Assembly (NCBI GenBank): GCA_002310095.1
Contig: DBYH01000008.1
Location: forward strand, 1 to 46,550
Direction of reading: 5' to 3'
Length of the DNA: 46,550 nt
Source: Firmicutes bacterium UBA1191
GTDB taxonomy: Bacteria > Bacillota > Clostridia > Peptostreptococcales > Anaerovoracaceae
Shown here: one piece after another, positions 37,583-44,633 of the stretch
Position numbering within the stretch: the stretch's first letter is position 1
How the letters are laid out: each line of letters opens with the position of its first letter
The notes under the pieces: model-generated
What the model saw: only the letters and a program-made list of their open reading frames with translations
Database searches by the model: none
What the model was told of the DNA's origin: nothing
Made by a program: the position numbers and the translations under genes

Positions 37583-38944
37583 CTACAGGAAGATGTACTT
37601 GCAGATGAACAGTACCGCCAGGATGTACATGAGGACGGTGATGTTTTCCCGCTTGCCGCAAATCAGGTTGATGACCACGTAGGAGATGACACCGAAGCAG
37701 ATGCCCTCGGAGATGCTGTAGAACATCGGCATTGCCAGGATGCACAGATACGCCGGTATGGTGTCGGTCAGGGTCTCCTGTGAGAACTTCACTTCCTTTA
37801 TGCCTTCGAACATGAGAAAGCCGACCATCATGAGTGCCGGTGCCGTCGCGAAGGAAGGTATGGCCGTGAAGAGCGGCGAGAAAAGAGTGGACAGCAGAAA
37901 CAGGCATCCCGTCGTGACCGCCGTCAGTCCCGTACGTCCTCCCACCGCTATGCCCGCTGAGGATTCAACATAGGTGCTTGTAGTCGATGTTCCGAGAACG
38001 GCGCCGCAGGCCGTGGCTATAGCGTCGGACAGGAGCGCCGGACGGATGGCCGGAAGATGTCCGTTCTCATCGAGCATATTTGCCTTCGCGCTGACTCCTA
38101 TGAGAGTACCGATAGTATCGAACATGTCGACAAAAAGGAAGGCAAAAATGACCGCGATGAAATTCGCAATTCCCACGTCGTGGAAATTAGTATTGAAACA
38201 CTGGCCGAAAGTGTCGCCCAGCGATGAGAAGTCCAGGCTGATGATCGCGGACGGGAACAGGCTGTAGACGCCGTTGTCCGGATCGGGAACATAAAGGCCG
38301 GCCAGCTGGCAGATCATCCCGAGAATCCAGGTGATGACGATGCCGAACAGGATCGACCCCTTAGACTGCTTTATATAAAGGATGATTGTAATGAACAGAC
38401 CGATAATGGCCAGCAGCGCGCAGATCCCGTGGGTGGTGAAGTTCTCGCGGAAGCTGGTGATGGTCACGAGCGTGGAAGCATCGACGGACAGGCCCGCGTT
38501 CTGCAGCCCGATGAAGGCGATGAACAGGCCGATGCCGACGGAGACTCCCTTCTTCAGTGAAAGAGGAATAGCGTTGAAAATGGCCTCGCGTACGTTGGTC
38601 AGGGACATCAGTATGAAGAGGAGACCCTCGATTAATACGGCCATCAGCGCCACATGCCAGGAGATTCCCATGCCCTGAACGACGGTGTAGGCCAGGTACG
38701 CGTTAAGCCCCATTCCGGCAGACAGCGCAAAAGGCAGGTTAGCCATGAACCCCATGCAAAAGCAGCCTATGACCGAGGCCAGACATGTGGCGATGAGCAC
38801 CGCGTTGGGGTTCATTCCCGCGTCGCTCAGTATGCTCGGATTGACCGCGATGATATAGGCCATGGTCATGAACGTGGTGACGCCGGCCGTGATCTCTCTC
38901 TTTACTGTGGTGTTGTTTTCTTTCAGTCTGAAGAGTTTTTCCAT
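37583..38944 (-). CDS. NCS2-family (AzgA/PbuG-like) purine permease
   Basis: A 453-residue membrane protein with 12-14 helices. The AzgA-type strings REITAGVTTFMTMAYIIAVNPSIL, ANLPFALSAGMGLNAYLAY, FVDMFDTIGTLIGVSAKA and TSTTSTYVESSAGIAVGGRTGLTAV are diagnostic for hypoxanthine/guanine permeases of the NCS2 group (PbuG/PbuO/AzgA) driven by proton symport. ATG at 38942-38944 lies six bases behind an extended -10 box, without Shine-Dalgarno, so the mRNA is probably leaderless. There is therefore no room for the purine riboswitch often found before this family. Confidence 0.93.
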   Translation of the reverse strand: MEKLFRLKENNTTVKREITAGVTTFMTMAYIIAVNPSILSDAGMNPNAVLIATCLASVIGCFCMGFMANLPFALSAGMGLNAYLAYTVVQGMGISWHVALMAVLIEGLLFILMSLTNVREAIFNAIPLSLKKGVSVGIGLFIAFIGLQNAGLSVDASTLVTITSFRENFTTHGICALLAIIGLFITIILYIKQSKGSILFGIVITWILGMICQLAGLYVPDPDNGVYSLFPSAIISLDFSSLGDTFGQCFNTNFHDVGIANFIAVIFAFLFVDMFDTIGTLIGVSAKANMLDENGHLPAIRPALLSDAIATACGAVLGTSTTSTYVESSAGIAVGGRTGLTAVTTGCLFLLSTLFSPLFTAIPSFATAPALMMVGFLMFEGIKEVKFSQETLTDTIPAYLCILAMPMFYSISEGICFGVISYVVINLICGKRENITVLMYILAVLFICKYIFL

Positions 38945-38950
38945 GCCTGC

Positions 38951-38959
38951 ATTATATCA
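38951..38959 (-). promoter_or_regulatory. Extended -10 box, leaderless promoter of the purine permease
   Basis: Minus strand TGATATAAT, hexamer 38951-38956, six bases (gcaggc) before the ATG. It begins right at the T run of the lysozyme terminator. Confidence 0.75.
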
Positions 38960-38960
38960 T

Positions 38961-38984
38961 AAAAAGAGGCGCTTACTGCGCCCC
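38961..38984 (-). terminator. Lysozyme terminator with the stop codon in its loop
   Basis: Minus-strand RNA GGGGCGC pairs with GCGCCTC (38966-38984, one G-U), followed by TTTTT (38961-38965). The TAA stop of the lysozyme gene lies in the 5-base loop. Confidence 0.75.
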
Positions 38985-40367
38985 TTCGATAATAATGTAA
39001 CCGTCGTCTATGTATTCTATCAGTTCGTCAACATCTGTAAGTTTCAGCCGCTGGTCTGTCTCGAACCATTTCCTGTCCTGGGTGTCCGCGACTATGGCCC
39101 GGCCGTCCTCATCCATTCCGATCAGTAGCAGCCGCTGGCTCTCACCCTTCCACGGACCGCTGTCCGAGTCGATGGAGATCACGACAGGCATGCCGTTTGC
39201 CAGGTTGCTCTTTATGTCCAGATAAGCGTCGTCCGACTTCGGGTATCTGTAGTTTATTACGCCCGCCTCGTCGAGAGCTTCGCTGTAGGCGTCAAGATCT
39301 CCAAAAGCGGAATCGCTGCCTTTGCTTCCTTTATATTTGATGTCGAATCCTGAGAGCAGGCTGACCATTATGCATTCGTCGTCGGTATATTTGTAATCCT
39401 CGGATCTGTAGATCTTGTAGTCATGAACATTGCCATAACTGTCCGTAACCTGAGCCTTGGCCGTCTTGCCTTTGCTCTTTACAGGGAGCACGGATCTGAC
39501 TCCGTCGGAGAGTTCATAGGTCACCGTGTCGCCCTCTGAGGACTTGATCTCCTTTGGCGCGTTGGTCGAGGTGTATTCCTTTTCATAGCGGTAGTTGCCG
39601 TCGAACCTGCACTTGACTCCCGGAATCCTGACGTTGGCGCTGTACTGCCACATGTAGTATTCCCCGGTGTAGCCCGTCGCCGAAAGGTCGCTGGTGTACT
39701 GGGCCAGCCAGATGGCGTATTTGTTCTCCAGCTTCTCCGCGTCGAGATACGTGTTGAACAGCCCCCTGCTGGCGTACAGCATCGGCTCGTATCCCGAGTC
39801 CGCGATAATGTCGCAGAAGGTTATGCAGAGATCCGTGCAGTTGTCCTTGCCCAGTTCTCTGAGGGTTCTCCAGTTGAGTCTGCCGCCGCTGTTCGTTTCG
39901 AAGTCCAGCGCCACCGGCAGATCTATCTGGTCGCGGTAAGGCTTGATGATCTTCATGAAGAAGTTCGCTTCACGTATCATCTCCCTCTGTGTGAGAGCGG
40001 TGGTGAAATAATACACGCCAACAGAGAGGCCGTGCTTCTTCGCCCTCTCCAGGTTCTGTTCGAAGCGCTCGTCCTTCTTCAGTCTGTTCGTGTTGAGTTT
40101 GCTGTAGCCAGCTCTGATGATGACGCTGTCAACGCCTGAAGCCTTGATGGCCTCCCAGTTCTCGTCCGTCAGATCGCCGTTCCACGAGGAAATGTCCAGA
40201 CAGTTGTGCTGGACGTAGCCTTCCCGATACTTCTCTGGCGTCGCCGCGTCCCCTACAGAAGTTCTGTATAACGCAAAGGCATCCTGAGTCGTAAGTGTTA
40301 CTGTCAGCGTCAGAACCAGAAGCAGAGCAAGCGTGATTGCTGCTGTTTTGGCTTTTTTCACTCTCAT
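38973..40367 (-). CDS. Secreted GH25 lysozyme with degenerate C39-like C-terminal domain
   Basis: A 464-residue exported muramidase. Residues 1-32 are a signal peptide (AITLALLLVLTLTVTLTT). Residues ~50-265 form a GH25 domain: Asp58 in CLDISSWNGD, and the catalytic pair Asp155/Glu157 in VALDFETN, then MLYASRG and IWLAQYTS, YMWQYS. Residues ~320-464 look like a C39-type papain-like domain: Cys332 in DDECIMVSLLSGF and LLLIGMDEDGRAIVADTQD, but the His expected just before LLLIG is Arg, so it is probably not a peptidase and may bind wall peptides. ATG with GGTGA; a CTGCCG/CGGCAG hairpin (40375-40390) partly covers this Shine-Dalgarno. Confidence 0.88.
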   Translation of the reverse strand: MRVKKAKTAAITLALLLVLTLTVTLTTQDAFALYRTSVGDAATPEKYREGYVQHNCLDISSWNGDLTDENWEAIKASGVDSVIIRAGYSKLNTNRLKKDERFEQNLERAKKHGLSVGVYYFTTALTQREMIREANFFMKIIKPYRDQIDLPVALDFETNSGGRLNWRTLRELGKDNCTDLCITFCDIIADSGYEPMLYASRGLFNTYLDAEKLENKYAIWLAQYTSDLSATGYTGEYYMWQYSANVRIPGVKCRFDGNYRYEKEYTSTNAPKEIKSSEGDTVTYELSDGVRSVLPVKSKGKTAKAQVTDSYGNVHDYKIYRSEDYKYTDDECIMVSLLSGFDIKYKGSKGSDSAFGDLDAYSEALDEAGVINYRYPKSDDAYLDIKSNLANGMPVVISIDSDSGPWKGESQRLLLIGMDEDGRAIVADTQDRKWFETDQRLKLTDVDELIEYIDDGYIIIEGAQ

Positions 40368-40460
40368 ATTTCACCTGCCGCGTCCGGCAGCCCCTCCTAT
40401 TCTATATTAGTATATATTACTCCCGACCCGGGCTCTACTTAAAATTCTTTAATAAAAACC

Positions 40461-40489
40461 TTGATTTTCTAACGATTCTGGGGTACTAT
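40461..40489 (+). promoter_or_regulatory. Promoter of the small RNA candidate
   Basis: TTGATT (40461-40466), exactly 17 bases, TACTAT (40484-40489). Expected +1 is around 40496. No coding gene starts between it and the terminator at 40546-40580. Confidence 0.65.
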
Positions 40490-40495
40490 TTACGT

Positions 40496-40580
40496 GTGGT
40501 TATCCCCTGATAACCTCATTAATCTCTAATCCCAATACCCCTTTTAACAAAAGAAACCTTCGGGTTTCTTTTGTTTTTTT
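40496..40580 (+). ncRNA. Candidate small RNA (~85 nt) with 5' hairpin and own terminator
   Basis: Between two divergent genes lies a complete transcription unit without an open frame: a sigma-A promoter, a 5' hairpin GGTTATC/GATAACC with CCCT loop (40498-40515), about 30 bases of single-stranded, C-rich sequence (including AATCCCAATACCCC at 40528-40541), and a strong terminator hairpin with a cUUCGg tetraloop and seven T. C-rich single-stranded stretches that can pair with AGGGG/GGGG-type Shine-Dalgarno sequences are typical of Firmicute trans-acting sRNAs such as RoxS/RsaE; this comparison is functional, not by homology. Promoter and terminator are seen; the RNA itself and its role are inferred. 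Confidence 0.6.
40546..40580 (+). terminator. UUCG-loop intrinsic terminator of the small RNA
   Basis: AACAAAAGAAACC (40546-40558) pairs perfectly (13 bp) with GGTTTCTTTTGTT (40563-40575) around TTCG, followed by further T. Because the flanking genes diverge, neither ends here, so the terminator needs another gene: the small RNA. Confidence 0.88.
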
Positions 40581-40619
40581 GTTTACCATAACTCGTTTAC
40601 CATAATAATTGTGGTATAC
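40581..40619 (+). promoter_or_regulatory. Tandem GTTTACCATAA repeats and promoter of the proC operon
   Basis: The 11-base sequence GTTTACCATAA occurs twice with a 14-base period (40581-40591 and 40595-40605), just before an extended -10 box TGGTATACT (hexamer 40614-40619). GGAGG follows 6 bases later. The repeats lie where a -35 box would be and look like binding sites for an activator or repressor. Confidence 0.6.
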
Positions 40620-40637
40620 TCATTACGGAGGAACGAG

Positions 40638-41177
40638 ATGAAAATCAAACAGTACGTCATGGCCTACAGGGCCGACGAAAATGAAATAGCGAGACTGCTT
40701 CCGCGTGGATTTGAGTCCCTGAGACCGGTCCTGCGGATCAACGTAGAGTGCTTCGACGGAGACGAAGACTGGGGCTACATTGAATTTAATACACCAGTCG
40801 CCGCCGAAGGCAAACGTGGCTGGCTCAATATCTCCTCGTGGCTTGAGAAACCGGACTACATGCATCTGGAGTTCACGCCGACGGGAGAGACCGGCGGCTG
40901 TCCTCACGAGGAGGACAACGACGGATGCTTCTACTGGGACTACAATACGGGAAGCTACGGCTTTCTCGAAGCTGAAGTCATCGACGCGGAGAAGCAGTAC
41001 GCGGACTGCTCTCTCACCTGGGAGCTCCCTCCTGCCAACGCCTTCTTCGATGATGACGAGCGCATACGCAGCTTCATCAAGCTTCCTGTTCAGGAGATCC
41101 TGGGCGCATACGTAGTTGAGTTCAACCGCGTTCTCGAGGATGAATTCGAAGAAGAAGCCGCAGGTGAAGATCTGTAA
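40638..41177 (+). CDS. Conserved protein resembling acetoacetate-decarboxylase-like family
   Basis: A 179-residue soluble, strongly acidic protein, first gene of a five-gene operon. The start MKIKQYVMAYRADENEIARLLPRGFESLRPVLRI is like the opening of acetoacetate-decarboxylase-like (ADC/DUF2071 superfamily) proteins, in which a polypeptide of this kind is followed by YIEF and a barrel; I make this link from pattern only and am not sure. A catalytic Lys of true acetoacetate decarboxylase is not evident. The ATG at 40638 has GGAGGAACGAG before it, so I use it in place of a longer frame starting at 40611. Stop and next start overlap by one base (taATG). Function unknown. Confidence 0.6.
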   Translation: MKIKQYVMAYRADENEIARLLPRGFESLRPVLRINVECFDGDEDWGYIEFNTPVAAEGKRGWLNISSWLEKPDYMHLEFTPTGETGGCPHEEDNDGCFYWDYNTGSYGFLEAEVIDAEKQYADCSLTWELPPANAFFDDDERIRSFIKLPVQEILGAYVVEFNRVLEDEFEEEAAGEDL

Positions 41178-42175
41178 TGAAGCACATAGTCGAAGAGTGG
41201 CAGCAGAATATTTGTGATTCCGCTCTGTGGGATTTTTACTTCAAAGGAATGCGTGTCGGCTCTCTCGATATAGAGACGACCGGTCTCGATCCCAAGAGGA
41301 ACAAATTCATCCTGGGCGGCGTGTACGATGCTCAGACGAACCTGCTTCATCAGATCCTGGCGGAAAGCCGCGCGGAGGAGGCGGACGCCCTCGCCGAATA
41401 CATGGACGTTCTGTCCGGGCTGGATGTGGTCGTGACCTACAACGGCAGGAACTTCGACATTCCTTTCCTGGACACCAGGCTCGCGGCTCGCGGCAGCGAA
41501 GCCGGACACTGCGGACACCTCTACGATCTGGACCTCTATCAGGTCCTGAGCGGGCATTCCCAGATGCGCAGACTCCTGCCTAATATGAGGCAGAAGACCG
41601 TCGAGAATTACATGGGTCTATGGAACACGAGGGCTGATGAGATTTCCGGCGCTGAGAGCGTCGAGCTCTTTGACCTCTACGAGCGGACCGGAGACGCCGA
41701 CGCGGAAGCGCGGATACTCCTGCACAACAACGATGACGTCAGGCAGCTGACCAGACTTACGGCGGCCATAAAGAAGAGCGATTTCCACAAGGCAATGTTC
41801 AGGATGGGCTTCCCCGTCAAGTCGGGCGGGCGCATGATCACCGTCCGGGATATCAAGCTCTGCAGAGACACCCTCGAATGCAGCGGCTGCCAGAACAGCA
41901 TGCCCGTCAACTACGCGGGATTCGAATACAATGGCTGGCCTGTCACAAGCAGATTTGGAAACGGCAGCTTCAGGATCAGCGTTCCGGTAACCCGTGAGCG
42001 CGGCATGACGATAGTCGACCTTGAGGCCGCAGGTATAGAGGATGAAAGTTTCGGGAATTACCCGAACTGTGCGGGCGGTTTTCTGGTCATAGAGACTTCG
42101 GACGGAATCAGATACCGCGAGACAAATCATTTCGTAAAAGAGTTTACAAAGAAATTCATGGAGGACAACTTATGA
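41177..42175 (+). CDS. YprB-like ribonuclease H-fold exonuclease domain protein
   Basis: A 332-residue protein whose residues ~20-200 form an RNase H-like (DEDD exonuclease) domain of the YprB type: VGSLDIETTGLDPKRNKFILGG (first Asp/Glu pair), VVTYNGRNFDIPFLDTRL (second Asp) and LLHNNDDVRQLTRL (third Asp). The remaining ~130 residues (from FHKAMFRMGFPV) are a beta-rich domain that I do not recognise, with a CSGCQNSMPVN cysteine pair. It probably degrades nucleic acid 3' ends; substrate unknown. It overlaps the preceding gene by one base and proC by four (ATGA), so translation is coupled. Confidence 0.82.
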   Translation: MKHIVEEWQQNICDSALWDFYFKGMRVGSLDIETTGLDPKRNKFILGGVYDAQTNLLHQILAESRAEEADALAEYMDVLSGLDVVVTYNGRNFDIPFLDTRLAARGSEAGHCGHLYDLDLYQVLSGHSQMRRLLPNMRQKTVENYMGLWNTRADEISGAESVELFDLYERTGDADAEARILLHNNDDVRQLTRLTAAIKKSDFHKAMFRMGFPVKSGGRMITVRDIKLCRDTLECSGCQNSMPVNYAGFEYNGWPVTSRFGNGSFRISVPVTRERGMTIVDLEAAGIEDESFGNYPNCAGGFLVIETSDGIRYRETNHFVKEFTKKFMEDNL

Positions 42176-43014
42176 AGATAGGATTCATCGGAACAGGAAA
42201 CATGGGCGGCTCCATCCTCAAGGGCTACGCCAGATCCGCCGCGAGCGCGGGAAACGAGATCCTGATACACGACAAGACCACGGAGAACAATCTGGAAATG
42301 GCCGCGGTCATCGCCGACAGCGGTTTCTCCAACAAGAATCTCATCATATGCAATGACAACCGCGAGCTGGCCGCCGAGTCAGACATAATCATATTGGGAG
42401 TAAAGCCAAACAATGTGGACGATGTCCTCAGGGAAATCGCCCCGGCCGACGGCAAGCTCCTCATTTCCATGGCGGCCGGAGTCAGCCTCGAAAAGCTGGC
42501 GGGATTCCTGAACGATGCGGCCCTGGGAAGCGGCGATAAGGCGAAGATAATCCGCATCATGCCGAACACCCCTGCCAGAGTTGGAATGGCCATGACTTCA
42601 ATGAGCAGAAATGCCAACGTCAGCAACGAAGACTTCGCTCTGGCAAAGACCATCTTCGACTCAGTCGGCGTCGCCGAGGAGGTTCCCGAGGACATGATAC
42701 ACTGCGTCATCGGCGTCAGTGGCTCCAGCCCGGCGTACACCTACATGTACATCGAGGCCCTGGCAAAGGCAGCCGTCGCCAACGGCATGGAACCTGACAA
42801 GGCGAGAACCTTCGCCTGCCAGGCTGTGATGGGCGCCGCGAAGATGGCCCTCGAGAGCAAAGAGTCCCTGGAGCAGCTGCGCATCAACGTATGCTCACCT
42901 GGAGGCACGACCATCGAGGCGGTAAAGAAGCTTCAGGAAAACGGATTCATGGATGACGTCGCCGAGGCTTTCCAGGCGGCAGTCGACAGATCAAAGGAGA
43001 TGACGGCGGAATGA
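42172..43014 (+). CDS. proC: Pyrroline-5-carboxylate reductase
   Basis: Last step of proline synthesis: NAD(P)H reduction of pyrroline-5-carboxylate. The 280 residues carry the Rossmann start MKIGFIGTGNMGGSIL, DIIILGVKPNNVDDVL, LISMAAGVSLEKL, IIRIMPNTPARVGMAMT and the family signature VIGVSGSSPAYTYMYIEALA with CSPGGTTIEAVKKL. The usual length is ~270. ATGA overlaps on both sides (with yprB-like and nudF) show tight coupling within the operon. Confidence 0.97.
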   Translation: MKIGFIGTGNMGGSILKGYARSAASAGNEILIHDKTTENNLEMAAVIADSGFSNKNLIICNDNRELAAESDIIILGVKPNNVDDVLREIAPADGKLLISMAAGVSLEKLAGFLNDAALGSGDKAKIIRIMPNTPARVGMAMTSMSRNANVSNEDFALAKTIFDSVGVAEEVPEDMIHCVIGVSGSSPAYTYMYIEALAKAAVANGMEPDKARTFACQAVMGAAKMALESKESLEQLRINVCSPGGTTIEAVKKLQENGFMDDVAEAFQAAVDRSKEMTAE

Positions 43015-43541
43015 GTTTCAAGGAAGAACTTATAGAGAGCCAGAGAATATATGAAGGGGCGATCCTCAACCTGAGGCGGGACAAGGTCACTGCCGCTTCG
43101 GGCACTGCCTTCAGAGAGATCGTCGAGCACAACGGCGCCGTGGCGATGGTCGCCCTCACGGAGGACAACCATATAATCATGGTGCGCCAGTACCGCTACG
43201 CATGCGGACGTGACGTCCTCGAGATCCCCGCGGGAAAGATCGACAAGGGCGAGACGGACCCTGTTGCGGCGGCTGTCAGGGAACTGAAGGAAGAGACCGG
43301 CTACACGGCCTCGGAGATAATTCACCTGGGCGACTGCAACCCGAGCTGCGCCTATTCAGAGGAAGTCATTCACATCTATCTCATGCGCGGACTGACAAAG
43401 GGTGAGCGCGCGCTGGATGATGATGAAGATATAGAGCTTATTGAGATGCCTTTTGATGAGGTTTACGAGATGGGAGTACGCGGGGAGATCGTAGACTCGA
43501 AGACCCTGGCCGCTCTCCTGATGACGAAGGGCAGGTTATAA
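43011..43541 (+). CDS. nudF: NUDIX hydrolase, ADP-ribose pyrophosphatase type
   Basis: A 176-residue Nudix enzyme that probably cleaves ADP-ribose to AMP and ribose-5-phosphate. The Nudix box is complete: GKIDKGETDPVAAAVRELKEETGYTA. Upstream, HNGAVAMVALTEDNHIIMVRQYRYACGRDVLEIPAGKI is the typical ADP-ribose pyrophosphatase lead-in. It overlaps proC by four bases and ends directly at the start of the xerD-like gene. The same neighbourhood (nudF next to xerD) is frequent in Firmicutes. Confidence 0.94.
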   Translation: MSFKEELIESQRIYEGAILNLRRDKVTAASGTAFREIVEHNGAVAMVALTEDNHIIMVRQYRYACGRDVLEIPAGKIDKGETDPVAAAVRELKEETGYTASEIIHLGDCNPSCAYSEEVIHIYLMRGLTKGERALDDDEDIELIEMPFDEVYEMGVRGEIVDSKTLAALLMTKGRL

Positions 43542-44426
43542 ATGTATATTGAAAAATTTATCGAGTATCTTAAAACAGAAAAGAAGATGGCGCCGAATTC
43601 ACTGGACGCCTACGGAAGAGATATCCGCGACTTCGAGGAGTTCATTCTGTCGCGAGGCACAGGAAGCGTCGTCGAGGCTACGAGCACCGACGTTGTCGCC
43701 TATCTGAACAAGCTGAAGGCGGCAGGAAGGTCGCCGTCGACGGTCAACAGAAAACTCGCTTCGGTAAGAGCCTTCTACAACTATCTGCTGGACGAGAAGG
43801 TCGTGACAGAAAGTCCGGCCAGGGGAATCAAGACGCCGCGGATCGAGAAGAAGGAGCTGGAGTTCCTTTCTATCAAGGAAATTGACCAGCTGCTCGAAAG
43901 CCCGGACGATTCTCTCAAAGGCAGACGCGACCGCGCCATTCTTGAGGTTCTGTACGCGACCGGCATCAAGGTCAGCGAACTGATCGATGCCAATGTTGAG
44001 GACGTTAATTTCAGAATGGGCTTCATCACCTGCTATGGCGAAAGCAGCAAGACAAGGATCGTTCCTATGGGACGCCCTGCCCGGGCGGCGCTGGAGGACT
44101 ACGTCTATGAGGTAAGAGACCAGCTGCTTGCGGGCAATGAGGACGAAAAGGCCCTCTTCGTGAACTACTACGGCAAGCGCCTGACCCGCCAGGGACTGTG
44201 GAAGGTCCTGAAGGAATGCGGCGAGAAATCCGGCATCAAGCACAAGCTGACGCCTAACATTCTGAGGAATTCCTTCGCGGTCCACATGCTCCAGAACGGC
44301 GCCGATCTCAAGTCCCTCCAGGAACTTATGGGCCACGAGGATATCATGGCGACACAGGTCTATCTGGCCGCCACGAAGAACCACATCAAGGACGTTTACG
44401 ACAAGACACATCCACGCGCGAAATAG
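43542..44426 (+). CDS. XerD-like tyrosine recombinase with substituted catalytic residues
   Basis: A 294-residue protein of the XerC/XerD family: N-terminal SAM-like DNA-binding domain (residues 1-90, FIEYLKTEKKMAPNSLDAYGRDI) and a C-terminal catalytic domain. Of the six catalytic positions, Lys170 (SSKTRIVPM), Arg242, His265 (LMGHED) and Tyr274 (TQVYLAAT) remain, but the first Arg (in TGLRVSEL of XerD) is Lys143 (TGIKVSELI) and the His of HxLRH is Asn239 (TPNILRNSF, with the following His also Asn). The Lys variant I recall from other clostridial homologues. The protein may bind dif-like sites or cleave slowly; true XerD of this organism may be elsewhere. Last gene of the operon. Confidence 0.88.
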   Translation: MYIEKFIEYLKTEKKMAPNSLDAYGRDIRDFEEFILSRGTGSVVEATSTDVVAYLNKLKAAGRSPSTVNRKLASVRAFYNYLLDEKVVTESPARGIKTPRIEKKELEFLSIKEIDQLLESPDDSLKGRRDRAILEVLYATGIKVSELIDANVEDVNFRMGFITCYGESSKTRIVPMGRPARAALEDYVYEVRDQLLAGNEDEKALFVNYYGKRLTRQGLWKVLKECGEKSGIKHKLTPNILRNSFAVHMLQNGADLKSLQELMGHEDIMATQVYLAATKNHIKDVYDKTHPRAK

Positions 44427-44444
44427 CCTGTTCTTTCGCACTTT

Positions 44445-44492
44445 AAAGCGGCTCTTAAATGGCTCAATAGAGCGGTAAAGCGCCGCTTTTTT
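44445..44492 (+). terminator. Intrinsic terminator of the proC-xerD-like operon
   Basis: AAAGCGGC (44445-44452) pairs with GCCGCTTT (44482-44489); inner GCTCT/AGAGC pairing extends the stem; TTTTTT follows to 44492. Confidence 0.7.
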
Positions 44493-44517
44493 AAATGCAT
44501 TTTAATGCCCTGAATTG

Positions 44518-44546
44518 TTGACTTTTTCCTACCATAATTATATAAT
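44518..44546 (+). promoter_or_regulatory. Promoter of nhaC
   Basis: TTGACT (44518-44523), 17-base spacer, TATAAT (44541-44546): near consensus. The ~80-base leader contains GAGCGT/ACGCTC (about 44560-44584), a possible hairpin, before AAGGAGG. Confidence 0.8.
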
Positions 44547-44633
44547 CATTGAAGACTGGAGCGTTTGGTGGTGTATAGGACGCTCTATTCGGAATTATCA
44601 TATTTCTATTGTTTAGCAAGGAGGAATTTTGTT

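Noticed and set aside
38945..38984. Purine riboswitch before the purine permease
   Set aside because: Only 28 bases separate the permease from the lysozyme gene and the promoter seems leaderless, so there is no room.
43542..44426. Phage or integron integrase indicating a mobile element
   Set aside because: Length, XerD-type sequence, coupling with nudF and proC and absence of attachment repeats or cargo point to a chromosomal Xer-type gene.
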